From Thermobaculum terrenum ATCC BAA-798 (GTDB lineage: Bacteria; Chloroflexota; Chloroflexia; Thermobaculales; Thermobaculaceae): a stretch of DNA of 64,000 nt. The notes beneath the pieces are model-generated. The model was not told where the DNA came from. It made no database searches and worked only from the letters and a program-made list of their open reading frames with translations. Below are positions 7,682 to 15,563 of this stretch, piece after piece. The position numbers and the translations under genes were made by a program. Numbering within the stretch: the first letter of the stretch is position 1; each line of letters starts with the position of its first letter. The stretch is from assembly GCF_000025005.1 (NCBI RefSeq), contig NC_013526.1, positions 434,001 to 498,000 on the forward strand. The letters are read 5' to 3'.

Positions 7682-9028
7682 GTGACTTGGAAGATGAACC
7701 GCAGGCAGTTTCTGGCAACCTCGGGGGCCGCGCTGGGGTCGCTCGTAGTGGTGGCCTGTGGCGCGGGTGGCGGTGGTGGCGCCGCTCAGCCGAGCAGCAC
7801 CGGCACGGTACCCCCCGAGGCTCGCAACCGGACGCGCGTGGTCTTCTGGTCCGCCTGGGGCGGCAAGAACGGCGAGGCGCTGCAGACCCTGGTGAACAAG
7901 TTCAACAAATCCCAGAGCGATATCTTCGTGGAGAACCAGTACCAGGGCACCTACGAGGAGCTGGCTCAGAAGCTGGCCACCGCGATGGCCGCCAAGCAGG
8001 TGCCCGACCTGGTGGTGCTCAGCGAGGTCACCTGGAATAAGTTCTATCTCAACCAGACCCTGGAGCCGCTGGACGACTACTTCAAGCAGCAGCAACTGGA
8101 CAGAGACGACTACGTGGATCCCCTTATTAATGAAGGCACCAGGCAGGGGAAGACCTGGTGGGTGCCCTTCGCCCGCAGCACACCCCTCTTCTACTACAAC
8201 CGCGACCTCTTCAAGAAGGCGGGGCTGCCGGACAAGGCTCCCGAGACCTGGGACGAGGTGCTGGAGGCTGCCAAGGAGTTGAAGGCGAGCGCTGGAGTGA
8301 AGAAGCCTTACGCCTTCACCACGGCCAAGAACTACAACGCCTGGCACTTCCAGGGCAACGAGTGGCAGTGGGGCGGCAACTACTCCGACAAGGAGCTCAA
8401 CATCCTGATAGATAAGGAGCGTTCCCTGGAGGCGGGCGAGTGGGTCCGAAAGTTCATCCACGACGAGGGGCTAGGGTACATGGCGGAGGACCAGAGTGTC
8501 GACTTCGCCAACGGCATATGCGCTATGACTCAGCAGTCCACTGGTTCTTTGGGGGAGATCTTGGAGACAGCGAAGTTCGAGGTGGGCACGGCCTTCCTAC
8601 CCAAGCACGAGCACTTCGGGTGTCCGACTGGCGGCTCCGGGTTGAGCATCATCGCGGCCTCCTCCAGCGACCGCAAGCAAGCCGCTTTCGAGTTCATCAA
8701 GTTCCTGGCACAACCCGAGAACGTGGTGTTCTGGTCGCAGCAGAGCGGCTACATGCCGGTGACCGAGTCGGCGCGCGAGTCGAGCCAGATGCAGGAGTAC
8801 TTCAAGCAGAACCCCCAGTTCAAGGTAGCGGTGGACCAGCTGCCCAAGACTCAGCCTCAGGACACCGCTCGCCTGTTCATCCCCAACGGCGACCAGACGA
8901 TAGGGGAGGCTCTGGAGAAGATCTTCGTGCGCAACACCCCGGCGGAGCAGGCCTTCAAGGACGCTGCCCAGAGGCTCGCGCGCGACGCCGAGGACGTCAA
9001 GCAGCAGATCCAGGAGGTGGGGCTGTAG
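7682..9028 (+). CDS. ABC importer substrate-binding lipoprotein, UgpB-like
   Basis: The 448-residue protein starts at GTG 7682 behind GGGAGG at 7668-7673; the frame stays open far upstream, but that part is the shadow of the permease gene. The signal has a Tat-like NRRQFLAT followed by a lipobox ending VVAC. Several stretches match the UgpB pattern: PFARSTPLFYYNRDLFKKAGL, ICAMTQQSTGSLGEI and the GYMPVTESA region near the C-terminus. UgpB binds sn-glycerol-3-phosphate or glycerophosphodiesters. The substrate here is inferred from similarity only. It forms an operon with the two permeases and is followed by a hairpin. Confidence 0.87.
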   Translation: MTWKMNRRQFLATSGAALGSLVVVACGAGGGGGAAQPSSTGTVPPEARNRTRVVFWSAWGGKNGEALQTLVNKFNKSQSDIFVENQYQGTYEELAQKLATAMAAKQVPDLVVLSEVTWNKFYLNQTLEPLDDYFKQQQLDRDDYVDPLINEGTRQGKTWWVPFARSTPLFYYNRDLFKKAGLPDKAPETWDEVLEAAKELKASAGVKKPYAFTTAKNYNAWHFQGNEWQWGGNYSDKELNILIDKERSLEAGEWVRKFIHDEGLGYMAEDQSVDFANGICAMTQQSTGSLGEILETAKFEVGTAFLPKHEHFGCPTGGSGLSIIAASSSDRKQAAFEFIKFLAQPENVVFWSQQSGYMPVTESARESSQMQEYFKQNPQFKVAVDQLPKTQPQDTARLFIPNGDQTIGEALEKIFVRNTPAEQAFKDAAQRLARDAEDVKQQIQEVGL

Positions 9029-9047
9029 TCCCCACCTAATATACAGA

Positions 9048-9073
9048 GCCCCGACGGCTCGGCCCGTCGGGGC
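9048..9073. terminator. Hairpin between convergent operons
   Basis: A 10-bp perfect inverted repeat, GCCCCGACGG (9048-9057) and CCGTCGGGGC (9064-9073), lies 19 bp after the binding-protein stop and about 90 bp before the end of the convergent MerR gene. It may serve both directions. There is no clear T-tract. Confidence 0.6.
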
Positions 9074-9159
9074 CGGCTCTCTGGGCCCGAGGCGATGACG
9101 TGCGCCTCATATCGGGAGGGTGCCCTCCCTTGCCAGCCACGTGCTGGGGTACGCGGGAG

Positions 9160-9444
9160 CTAGCGGGTCTCGGCAAGCCTGGCGCGGAGGGACTCCAGCT
9201 CGTCCAGCAGGCGCATGACGACCTCTACCCCCGCGGTGTTGATCCCGAGGTCCTCTCGCAGCCGGCGGATGCGGCGCAGCCTCGCTATCTCCTGCTCATC
9301 CAGCAGCTCTTCCCTCCCCTCACGGCGGGTCCTGACCAGCCCGACCCGCGCGTAGTAGCGGATAGTCGCGGGGGGCATCCCCACGACCTGGGAAGCCGTC
9401 TCTATCCTGTAGTAGGTCAGCCTCTTGTCCTGGTCCAATCTCAA
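9160..9444 (-). CDS. MerR-family regulator, HspR/CbpM-like
   Basis: The 94-residue protein has a MerR-type winged HTH (YYRIETASQVVGMPPATIRYYARVGLV) followed by a helix rich in Arg and Glu (QEIARLRRIRRLREDLGINTAGVEVVMRLLDEL). This pattern, with INTAGVEVV, is that of HspR and CbpM, which act as heat-shock repressors or as DnaJ/CbpA modulators. It has no effector domain. It lies 12 bp downstream of the DnaJ gene on the same strand, which matches the usual dnaJ-hspR or cbpA-cbpM arrangement. Confidence 0.88.
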   Translation of the reverse strand: MRLDQDKRLTYYRIETASQVVGMPPATIRYYARVGLVRTRREGREELLDEQEIARLRRIRRLREDLGINTAGVEVVMRLLDELESLRARLAETR

Positions 9445-9456
9445 CCTCCAAACTCG

Positions 9457-10452
9457 TCAGCTCGCCGCCTGGGTGGCCTCCCCCTCCGAGAGGCGCGCCA
9501 GCTCCTCCAGCAGCTCCCGCTGCCTGGGCGTCAACCGCTCCGGCAGGCGGACGTGCGCCTCCACCAACAGGTCACCTCTCTGGTGCGGGTTGTTGGGCCG
9601 CGGCATCCCCTGCCCCCGCAGGCGGAACACCCGGCCGTCCTGGGTGCGCTCGGGTATGCGCAGGGCGAGCGTACGCCCATCGGGCGTGCGTACGCGCACC
9701 TCCCCACCGAGGAGCATGGTCGAGAGCGGCACGTGCATCTTAGTCTTCAGGTCATCGCCCTCGCGCTCGAAAGCCGGATCCGGGAGCACCCGGACCACCA
9801 GGTAGAGGTCGCCCGGGGGGCCGCCCCCTGCGCCGGGCATGCCCTGGCCAGCCATGCGCACTCGCGTGCCGGTGTTCACGCCCGGGGGGATCTTGGCCTC
9901 GATGCGCCGCGTCTGCCCGTTGGGCAGCTGGATCTCCAACAGGCGGGTGGTGCCCGTGTAGGCCTCGCGCAGCGTCACCTGGACCTCCTGCTCCAGGTCC
10001 TGCCCAGGGCGGGCCCTCTGCCGCGTGCCGGCGCGCGCCCGCCCCCCGCCGAACAGCGTCTCGAAGAAGTCGGAGAACGGGTGCTCCTCCCCGAAGAGGT
10101 CGCGCAGGTCCTCCTCGGAGAACGTGCGGTACTCGTAGCGCGGGCCGCCCTGCCCGCGCACGAAGTCGCTCCAGTCAAATCCCTGCCCGGTCGCCTGCCC
10201 GGCCTGCTGCGCCGCCTGGTACTCCCGCCACCGGGCGCCGAACTGGTCGTACATCTTGCGCTTCTCCGGATCGGAGAGGACCTCGTAGGCCTCACTGATC
10301 TCCTTGAAGCGCTCCTCGGCCTCTTTGTTGCCCGGGTTGACGTCGGGATGGTACTGGCGAGCCAGCCGCCTGAAGGCCTGGCGTATCTCCTTGTCCGAGG
10401 CGTTGCGGGGCACGCCTAGTATCTCGTAGTAGTCCTTGAACTCCATAGCCAT
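9457..10452 (-). CDS. DnaJ-family co-chaperone, CbpA type
   Basis: A J-domain occupies the first 70 residues ([33 protein letters not shown]), including the HPD tripeptide that stimulates DnaK. A Gly/Arg-rich linker follows, then two C-terminal substrate-binding beta domains (from about residue 125). The Cys-rich zinc finger of classical DnaJ is absent, so this is the CbpA/type II form. ATG 10452 and ATG 10446 are both possible starts; neither has a strong ribosome binding site. It lies in a minus-strand operon with a rhomboid protease and an SDH protease upstream and an HspR-like gene downstream. Confidence 0.92.
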   Translation of the reverse strand: MAMEFKDYYEILGVPRNASDKEIRQAFRRLARQYHPDVNPGNKEAEERFKEISEAYEVLSDPEKRKMYDQFGARWREYQAAQQAGQATGQGFDWSDFVRGQGGPRYEYRTFSEEDLRDLFGEEHPFSDFFETLFGGGRARAGTRQRARPGQDLEQEVQVTLREAYTGTTRLLEIQLPNGQTRRIEAKIPPGVNTGTRVRMAGQGMPGAGGGPPGDLYLVVRVLPDPAFEREGDDLKTKMHVPLSTMLLGGEVRVRTPDGRTLALRIPERTQDGRVFRLRGQGMPRPNNPHQRGDLLVEAHVRLPERLTPRQRELLEELARLSEGEATQAAS

Positions 10453-10484
10453 CAATCAGGATAGCAATAATTGCGCCAACTGCG

Positions 10485-11345
10485 CTAGCCCTGGGACCCG
10501 TGTGAGCCGTCCCTGCCGGGCCTTCTCGCCGGGCTCTCGCGCGGGCCGTAGGGGATCGGCACGTACTCCACCGATGGCCGCCTGCGCCCCGCTTGGGGGT
10601 AGAGCTGCATAAGGTCGTACACCTCCTTCGGCATCTCCGTGCTGACGGGCAGGCCCATGCTCCGCGCCTCCTCGACGGTGATGGGGTAGTCGTGCGTCCA
10701 GTGGCCCGATGAGAGGAGGTCGGCCAGCGCCTGGGCCCTGTCCTGGGGCATCTTGTCGCCCAGCAGCTCGAGCACCGTCTGCCGGACCTGTCCCATCGCC
10801 TTGCGGGCGACGTCCGCCAGGATGATCGTCTGGTCGTCCACCTCGGCCAGGGGCTTCTGCTCCACCACCTTCAGGATGGAGGCCGCGGGGTACTCGCCCA
10901 GCTGGGGGTCCACGGGCCCCAGCACGGCGTGCGGCCCCATGACGATCTCGTCCGCGGCCAGGGCTATCAGGGTGCCGCCGCTCATGGCGTAGTGGGGGAC
11001 GAACACCGTGACCTTGGCTGGGTGGGCCTTGAGGGCTCGCGCTATCTGCTCGGCCGCTATCACCAGCCCGCCCGGGGTGTGCAGGATCATGTCGATGGGC
11101 ACGCTGGGGTCCGTCAGGTGCACGGCCCTCAGCACGGCCTCGGAGTCCTCTATGTCTATGTAGCGGGCCACGGGGAATCCCAGGAGGCTCATCGTCTCCT
11201 GCCGGTGTATCAGCCCTATCACCCGGCTGTGCCGGCGCTCCTCCAGCGATCTGAAGGAGCGTATGCGCTGCGCCTCCAGCCACTTCTGACGGATCACGGG
11301 CTGGAGCGAGCTGATGATCAGGAACAGCCAGAAGATCTCGAGCAT
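10485..11345 (-). CDS. SDH-family (ClpP-fold) membrane serine protease
   Basis: This 286-residue protein starts with a single hydrophobic segment (MLEIFWLFLIISSLQPVI) and then has a ClpP/crotonase fold of the 'serine dehydrogenase proteinase' family. LHTPGG near residue 89 forms the oxyanion region and Ser122 in HYAMSGGT is the likely nucleophile, followed by the conserved MGPHAVLGPVDPQLGEYPA segment. The family is thought to cleave membrane-associated or damaged proteins. The start is ATG 11345 with GGAGGT upstream. It lies 10 bp after the rhomboid gene and 32 bp before the DnaJ gene, so joint transcription is likely. Confidence 0.87.
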   Translation of the reverse strand: MLEIFWLFLIISSLQPVIRQKWLEAQRIRSFRSLEERRHSRVIGLIHRQETMSLLGFPVARYIDIEDSEAVLRAVHLTDPSVPIDMILHTPGGLVIAAEQIARALKAHPAKVTVFVPHYAMSGGTLIALAADEIVMGPHAVLGPVDPQLGEYPAASILKVVEQKPLAEVDDQTIILADVARKAMGQVRQTVLELLGDKMPQDRAQALADLLSSGHWTHDYPITVEEARSMGLPVSTEMPKEVYDLMQLYPQAGRRRPSVEYVPIPYGPRESPARRPGRDGSHGSQG

Positions 11346-11355
11346 ACGCAACCTC

Positions 11356-12048
11356 CTACCAGGGCCAGTATTCGTCGGGATGATACCTGTAGGCCGGCCT
11401 TGACAGCGGCCTGGCGAGCACAAGGCCTGTCAGGAAGCCGCCCACGTGCGCCCACCACGCGACGCCGCCCAGCATCACCTCACCGACGGCCAGCGAGAAC
11501 AGGCCGTTGAGGAGCTGGGAGAGGAACCAGATGGCGATCCACAGCACCGCGGGCACCTCTACAAAGAGCGGCAGGAAAAAGAAGAACGTGAGGGTCACCA
11601 CCCGCGCCAGCGGGAAGAGCACCAGGTAGGCGGCCATCACGCCGGATATCGCCCCGCTGGCGCCGATCGCGGGCACCGCGGAGCTCGAGTTGAGCAGGAT
11701 GTGCGTCACGCCGGCCCCCACGCCGCACAGCAGGTAGAACAGCAAGAACTTGATGTGGCCGAGCCGATCCTCTACGTTGTCCCCGAAGATGTAGAGCGCG
11801 ATCATGTTGCTGCCCAGGTGGAACCAGCTGCCGTGGAGGAACTGGGACGTCAGGAGGGTCACCCATTCAAACGGCAGCGGTGATCGCAGGAAGCGCTCAG
11901 GCACCACCCCCAGCCGCCACACGAGTTCCTCCAGGCCTCGTGTTCCCAGGCTGAGCTCGAGCGCCCAGACGAGTACGTTGGCGGCAATGAGCGCCGCGGT
12001 GATCACCGGGAACTCCCGCGCGCGCACGGTGTCCTTGATGGGTATCAT
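11356..12048 (-). CDS. Rhomboid-family intramembrane serine protease
   Basis: The 230-residue protein has six or seven hydrophobic segments and the rhomboid hallmarks: HGSWFHLGSNM (residues 72-82), the nucleophile Ser131 in GASGAISG and the catalytic His201 in WWAHVGGFLTG. These enzymes cut transmembrane segments within the bilayer. The region around residues 152-170 (LTFFFFLPLFVEVPA) is the variable loop seen in the WD-rich bacterial subgroup. ATG 12048 has GGAGG just upstream. It leads an operon with SDH protease, DnaJ and MerR genes, which suggests membrane-protein quality control. Confidence 0.92.
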   Translation of the reverse strand: MIPIKDTVRAREFPVITAALIAANVLVWALELSLGTRGLEELVWRLGVVPERFLRSPLPFEWVTLLTSQFLHGSWFHLGSNMIALYIFGDNVEDRLGHIKFLLFYLLCGVGAGVTHILLNSSSAVPAIGASGAISGVMAAYLVLFPLARVVTLTFFFFLPLFVEVPAVLWIAIWFLSQLLNGLFSLAVGEVMLGGVAWWAHVGGFLTGLVLARPLSRPAYRYHPDEYWPW

Positions 12049-12083
12049 GTTGCCTCCCAGGGGTGATCTGGTGATGTGGAGAG

Positions 12084-12113
12084 ATGATACACCATGCAAG
12101 GAGGGGGAGGCAA
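12084..12113 (-). promoter_or_regulatory. Candidate promoter of the rhomboid-SDH-DnaJ-MerR operon
   Basis: On the minus strand TTGCCT (12108-12113) and TATCAT (12084-12089) are spaced by 18 bp, with the ATG 36 bp further on. A small GCAAGC/GCTTGC hairpin at 12110-12124 overlaps the -35 box and could end transcription of the gene at 12126-13154. No HAIR-type (HspR) site was seen. Confidence 0.45.
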
Positions 12114-12125
12114 GCCCAGCTTGCG

Positions 12126-13154
12126 CTACTCCCGGGGGGCAGGCAGGCAGGGGGTGAGGGTGCCCTCCCGGAGCATGGTCCCGATGCACATGCCGGCGAG
12201 CCCACCTATGGTCGCGATCGCCGCCACGGTGGTGGTGGAGGCGAACACCTGCAGGAAGCTCCAAGGGTAAGTGTCGAACAGGCCGCGGTAGAGCCACTCT
12301 CCCCACAGCAGCGCCGGGCCAGCCAGCACCGCGCCCAGCACGTATCCCCAACGAGGGTTCAGGGCCTGAGCCAGGTCTATGGCCACCGCGGGCGCGAGCA
12401 CGAAGATGGGAGGAGTGAGCGCGTCGGTCAAGCCCATCCGCCACACGATGATCAGGACCAGTGAGCGAAACACCATGTAGATCAGCGCCACCAGCGTGGC
12501 GGCTCCGGGCCTGCGGAAGTAGTTGCCGGCCGCAAGGAGCACCAGCGTCGAGAGCGCGCCCGCCATCAGCGGGAACAGCAGGTAGTCCTGGTTGTCCAGC
12601 TCGAAGTCCAGGTCCCCCAGGGAGAAGAGCGCGAGCGACAGCCCACCTCCGAACAGGAGGAGAGCCACCCACTCCGCCCGCGATAAGCTCGCCAAGAGCA
12701 TGCTCCCCCGTTCGGCCCGGATGTACGGGGAGAGCGCCAGCAGCATCCCGAGCACACCTACCCCGCCGCCCACTATGCCCATCAGGTGTGGCGGGCTCCA
12801 CACCGTGGGGTCGAGCCCTATGGTGTTGTGCCAGGTGTTATCGATTGGGGCAGCTATCCCCTGGATGGTGGGCCCCAGGGCGCCTATGCAGAACCCCAGA
12901 GAGACCCTCCGGTCGCGCCCCCGCATCGTGAGGGCACCTATCACCCCCACCAGCCAGGTCAGCGCCACGCCGGCGTACACCACCCTGTGGGGAGGTATCC
13001 AGAAGGAGTCCCTGCCGTAGACCACGTGCCAGGTGACGTCCCAGTAGATGCCGCAGAGCGCCATGAAGAGCGCGGCGGCGGCTATGCCCGTCAGCCCCAC
13101 GGGCTGCAGTCGAGTGGTGTCCGATCTGGCGCGTGCCTGTGCGTGGGTAGCCAT
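12126..13154 (-). CDS. Polytopic membrane protein of unknown function
   Basis: The 342-residue protein has about nine hydrophobic segments. Polar and aromatic motifs recur between spans: GIYWDVTWHVVYGRDSFWIPPHRVVYAGV (residues 35-65) and DNTWHNTIGLDPTVWSPPHLMGIVGG (about 105-130). Two PPH motifs, each followed by a hydrophobic span, suggest metal or haem ligands in a membrane enzyme or electron carrier, but I do not recognise the family. ATG 13154 is only a few bases from the predicted transcription start. It is divergent from an SRPBCC gene. Confidence 0.7.
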   Translation of the reverse strand: MATHAQARARSDTTRLQPVGLTGIAAAALFMALCGIYWDVTWHVVYGRDSFWIPPHRVVYAGVALTWLVGVIGALTMRGRDRRVSLGFCIGALGPTIQGIAAPIDNTWHNTIGLDPTVWSPPHLMGIVGGGVGVLGMLLALSPYIRAERGSMLLASLSRAEWVALLLFGGGLSLALFSLGDLDFELDNQDYLLFPLMAGALSTLVLLAAGNYFRRPGAATLVALIYMVFRSLVLIIVWRMGLTDALTPPIFVLAPAVAIDLAQALNPRWGYVLGAVLAGPALLWGEWLYRGLFDTYPWSFLQVFASTTTVAAIATIGGLAGMCIGTMLREGTLTPCLPAPRE

Positions 13155-13163
13155 CCTGCCTGG

Positions 13164-13192
13164 ATTGTAATACTTTCCCCCTGGGCTGTAAA
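13164..13192 (-). promoter_or_regulatory. Sigma70-type promoter giving a near-leaderless mRNA
   Basis: On the minus strand TTTACA (13187-13192) and TACAAT (13164-13169) are separated by exactly 17 bp. The expected transcription start, about 7 bp after the -10 box, is near 13157, only about 3 bases before ATG 13154. Confidence 0.6.
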
Positions 13193-13213
13193 TAGTCGCA
13201 TCCGGGCTTGAGC

Positions 13214-13227
13214 TATAATCGTATAAT
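13214..13227 (+). promoter_or_regulatory. Twin TATAAT boxes before the SRPBCC gene
   Basis: Two TATAAT hexamers stand at 13214-13219 and 13222-13227, just upstream of the GGGAGG ribosome binding site. No convincing -35 box is visible at 16-18 bp. Confidence 0.35.
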
Positions 13228-13247
13228 CTGCAGGATCTGGGAGGTAC

Positions 13248-13712
13248 GTGTTGTGGCACGTGCTGCGTAGGCACACGCTCATCAGAGGTACTTTGGAGGA
13301 AGTCTTCCCGTTCTTCGCCGCAGCGGAGAACCTGGAGGCGATCACCCCTCCCTGGTTGAGCTTCGGCCTACTCACGCCCACGCCCATCGAGATGCGGCAG
13401 GGCACGCTCATCCAGTACAGGCTGAAGCTCATGGGGGTGCCGATGCGCTGGCTGACCCGCATCAGCGCCTGGGAGCCCCCTCACAGGTTCATCGACGAGC
13501 AGCTGGAGGGGCCGTATCGCGATTGGATCCACGAACACCGCTTCGAGCCCCTGGACGGCTACACCCTGATGGCGGACACCGTGCGCTACAGGCTCCCCCT
13601 GAGTCCCTTGGGAGATCTAGCCTTCCCAATCGTGAGACTCCAGCTCAACAAGATATTTGACTATCGCAGCGTCAAGATCCTGGAACTCGTAGAGGGCAAG
13701 CTATTGTTGTAA
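13248..13712 (+). CDS. SRPBCC (START-like) ligand-binding protein
   Basis: This 154-residue soluble protein has the SRPBCC pattern: an N-terminal strand with TLEEVFPFFAAAENLEAITPPWLSF, the basic/aromatic WITRISAWEPPHRFIDEQLEGPYRDWIHEHRFEPL core and a C-terminal long helix. It resembles the 'cyclase/dehydrase' and CDP-paratose epimerase-associated group that binds hydrophobic ligands. GTG 13248, TTG 13251 and GTG 13260 are all possible starts; the ribosome binding site (GGGAGG) is closest in spacing to the later ones. The AT-rich island begins right after its stop codon. Confidence 0.75.
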   Translation: MLWHVLRRHTLIRGTLEEVFPFFAAAENLEAITPPWLSFGLLTPTPIEMRQGTLIQYRLKLMGVPMRWLTRISAWEPPHRFIDEQLEGPYRDWIHEHRFEPLDGYTLMADTVRYRLPLSPLGDLAFPIVRLQLNKIFDYRSVKILELVEGKLLL

Positions 13713-13719
13713 GGATATC

Positions 13720-14577
13720 CTACGCTTTTAGTCCTCCTAGCATTATTCCTTCCACTAGGTACCTTTGTCCTAAAATGTATATTATTAGTACTGGTAAGAG
13801 AGATATAATTACACCAGCAAGTACTACCGATATGCTTCCCGTGCCCATGTAACCTTGGAGGTTAACTAAACCCAAGGGTAGGGTAAATTTATCTATGCTC
13901 TTTAGGAATACTAGAGGCCTAAGAAATTCATTCCAGTAACCATTGAAAGACAATATTGCTAATACTGTTAGTCCTGGTCTTACCATAGGTAGGTATATAG
14001 ACCAAAAGATCCTCCAGTGACTGGCGCCGTCTATTAGTGCGGCCTCTTCAAATTCATTAGGTATCCTCATAAAGTACTGCCTCATTAGAAATGTACCAAA
14101 GGCCGTAGCTACTGCTGGAAGAATAAGCGCACTTCGAGTGTCAGCCAAGCCTATTTTGCTGATTTCTACGAATACCGGAATTATAGTAGCTTGCTGAGGA
14201 ATCATCATGGTTGCTAGTATAAGCCAGAAGAGCAAGTTCTTTGCAGGGAAATTCAGCCTTGCAAAAGCATAACCGGCTAGTGCCGATGTTGCTACTTGTG
14301 CAACTACAATGCTTAAGGTTATGAACATACTGTTTACTACGTAGTGTCCCAATGGCACGGTAGAAAATACAGCTTCATAATTGCTGAAGTCTGGGGGGAT
14401 GGGTATCCACCTTGGAGGGAGAGTGAAAGATTCGGATGGTATTCTGAGGGAGGTTGCTAGTGCATATGCTATTGGACTAATCACAATTATAGATGCAATA
14501 AGTAGAATAAGTATTAGCATTGTATAGCTTAAGTTCCATCTCAACTTTTGTAATTTGTAAACAGTACGTACAAACAT
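13720..14577 (-). CDS. ABC sugar permease, MalG type
   Basis: This permease of 285 residues has six hydrophobic spans and an EAA loop (EEAALIDGASHWRIFWSIYLPMVRPGL). The C-terminal YLVEGIMLGGLKA end is typical of MalG-like subunits. ATG 14577 is chosen because AGGTGG lies just upstream; a GTG at 14586 is also in frame. The gene is last in a minus-strand operon after a MalF-type permease and a binding protein. Codons are strongly AT-biased compared with the genes outside the island. Confidence 0.87.
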   Translation of the reverse strand: MFVRTVYKLQKLRWNLSYTMLILILLIASIIVISPIAYALATSLRIPSESFTLPPRWIPIPPDFSNYEAVFSTVPLGHYVVNSMFITLSIVVAQVATSALAGYAFARLNFPAKNLLFWLILATMMIPQQATIIPVFVEISKIGLADTRSALILPAVATAFGTFLMRQYFMRIPNEFEEAALIDGASHWRIFWSIYLPMVRPGLTVLAILSFNGYWNEFLRPLVFLKSIDKFTLPLGLVNLQGYMGTGSISVVLAGVIISLLPVLIIYILGQRYLVEGIMLGGLKA

Positions 14578-14586
14578 CGTTACCAC

Positions 14587-15549
14587 CTACTGATAGAAAA
14601 CCCAATATCTACTTAGAATGAACTGAATGGCAGTCAGTGAGAGTATGACCACAAACAATATGAAAGCTATAGCTGATCCATAGCCTATTTGTAGATTCTG
14701 GAATGCTGACTCGTAGATAATCATCACTACAGTTCTGGTAGCATCCCCTGGTCCGCCATTGGTTAGAACAAACGGTATCTCAAATATCTGGAGAGCTCCT
14801 ATCACTCCGACTACTGCGGCAAACAGTAGTGTTGGGCTAAGCATTGGAATTTGAATATGAACTAGTTTTTTCCACCCGTGAGCTCCATCCACATCGGCAG
14901 CTTCAAGTACTTCTGTAGGAATACTAGAAATTCCACCTGTGAGGATAATGAACATGAAGCCTAGCTGCTGCCAAACATAGGTTATAATGACTGCTACCAT
15001 AGCCCAGTGCGGAGAGTTGAGCCAAGGTATTCTCGGAAGACCTATGTGGGTTAAGTAGTAATTAATAACACCGAAATCCTGATCAAACATATATGCTAGA
15101 ACTATCGATATTGAAGCTGCTGAGGTTAATATAGGAAGGAAAAATATAGTTCTAAAGAAGTATCTTAATACTCGTTGTTTAATGCTCTGTACTCCTAGTG
15201 CTAAAAGTAGCGCGACTACTATTTGCAACAGCACAGATAGTATTACTATTTGTGCTGTAGTTAGGAAGCTTCTTAGTACCCTTGTGTCATGAGTCAACTT
15301 TATATAGTTGTCCAAGCCAACAAATCTAGCCTTTTCTATAACGTTCCACTCAAAGAAGCTTAAGCCGAAAGATGCAATGATGGGTAAAATGGTAAATACT
15401 AGCAGACTAACTACAGTTGGGGCTATAAATAGGTAACCCATCAGGGCTCGGCGCATAGCCGAGCCCCTTACATTGTCTCGGAATAAATCTGCTATTGACT
15501 CTTGGAAAGCCCTCGTGTTTGATTTATGTAGAAACTCTGTTTTCTCCAT
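14587..15549 (-). CDS. ABC sugar permease, MalF type
   Basis: The 320-residue protein has a 35-residue cytoplasmic N-terminus, six hydrophobic spans and an EAA loop (LEAADVDGAHGWKKLVHIQIPMLSP). The region FVLTNGGPGDATRTVVMIIYESAFQN is typical of sugar permeases of the MalF/UgpA class. ATG 15549 follows GGAGC by 8 bp. Spacing to the downstream permease is a few bases. It forms the channel of a sucrose or fructan importer if the neighbouring GH32 enzyme reflects the substrate. Confidence 0.87.
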   Translation of the reverse strand: MEKTEFLHKSNTRAFQESIADLFRDNVRGSAMRRALMGYLFIAPTVVSLLVFTILPIIASFGLSFFEWNVIEKARFVGLDNYIKLTHDTRVLRSFLTTAQIVILSVLLQIVVALLLALGVQSIKQRVLRYFFRTIFFLPILTSAASISIVLAYMFDQDFGVINYYLTHIGLPRIPWLNSPHWAMVAVIITYVWQQLGFMFIILTGGISSIPTEVLEAADVDGAHGWKKLVHIQIPMLSPTLLFAAVVGVIGALQIFEIPFVLTNGGPGDATRTVVMIIYESAFQNLQIGYGSAIAFILFVVILSLTAIQFILSRYWVFYQ

Positions 15550-15563
15550 AACATGAGCTCCTT

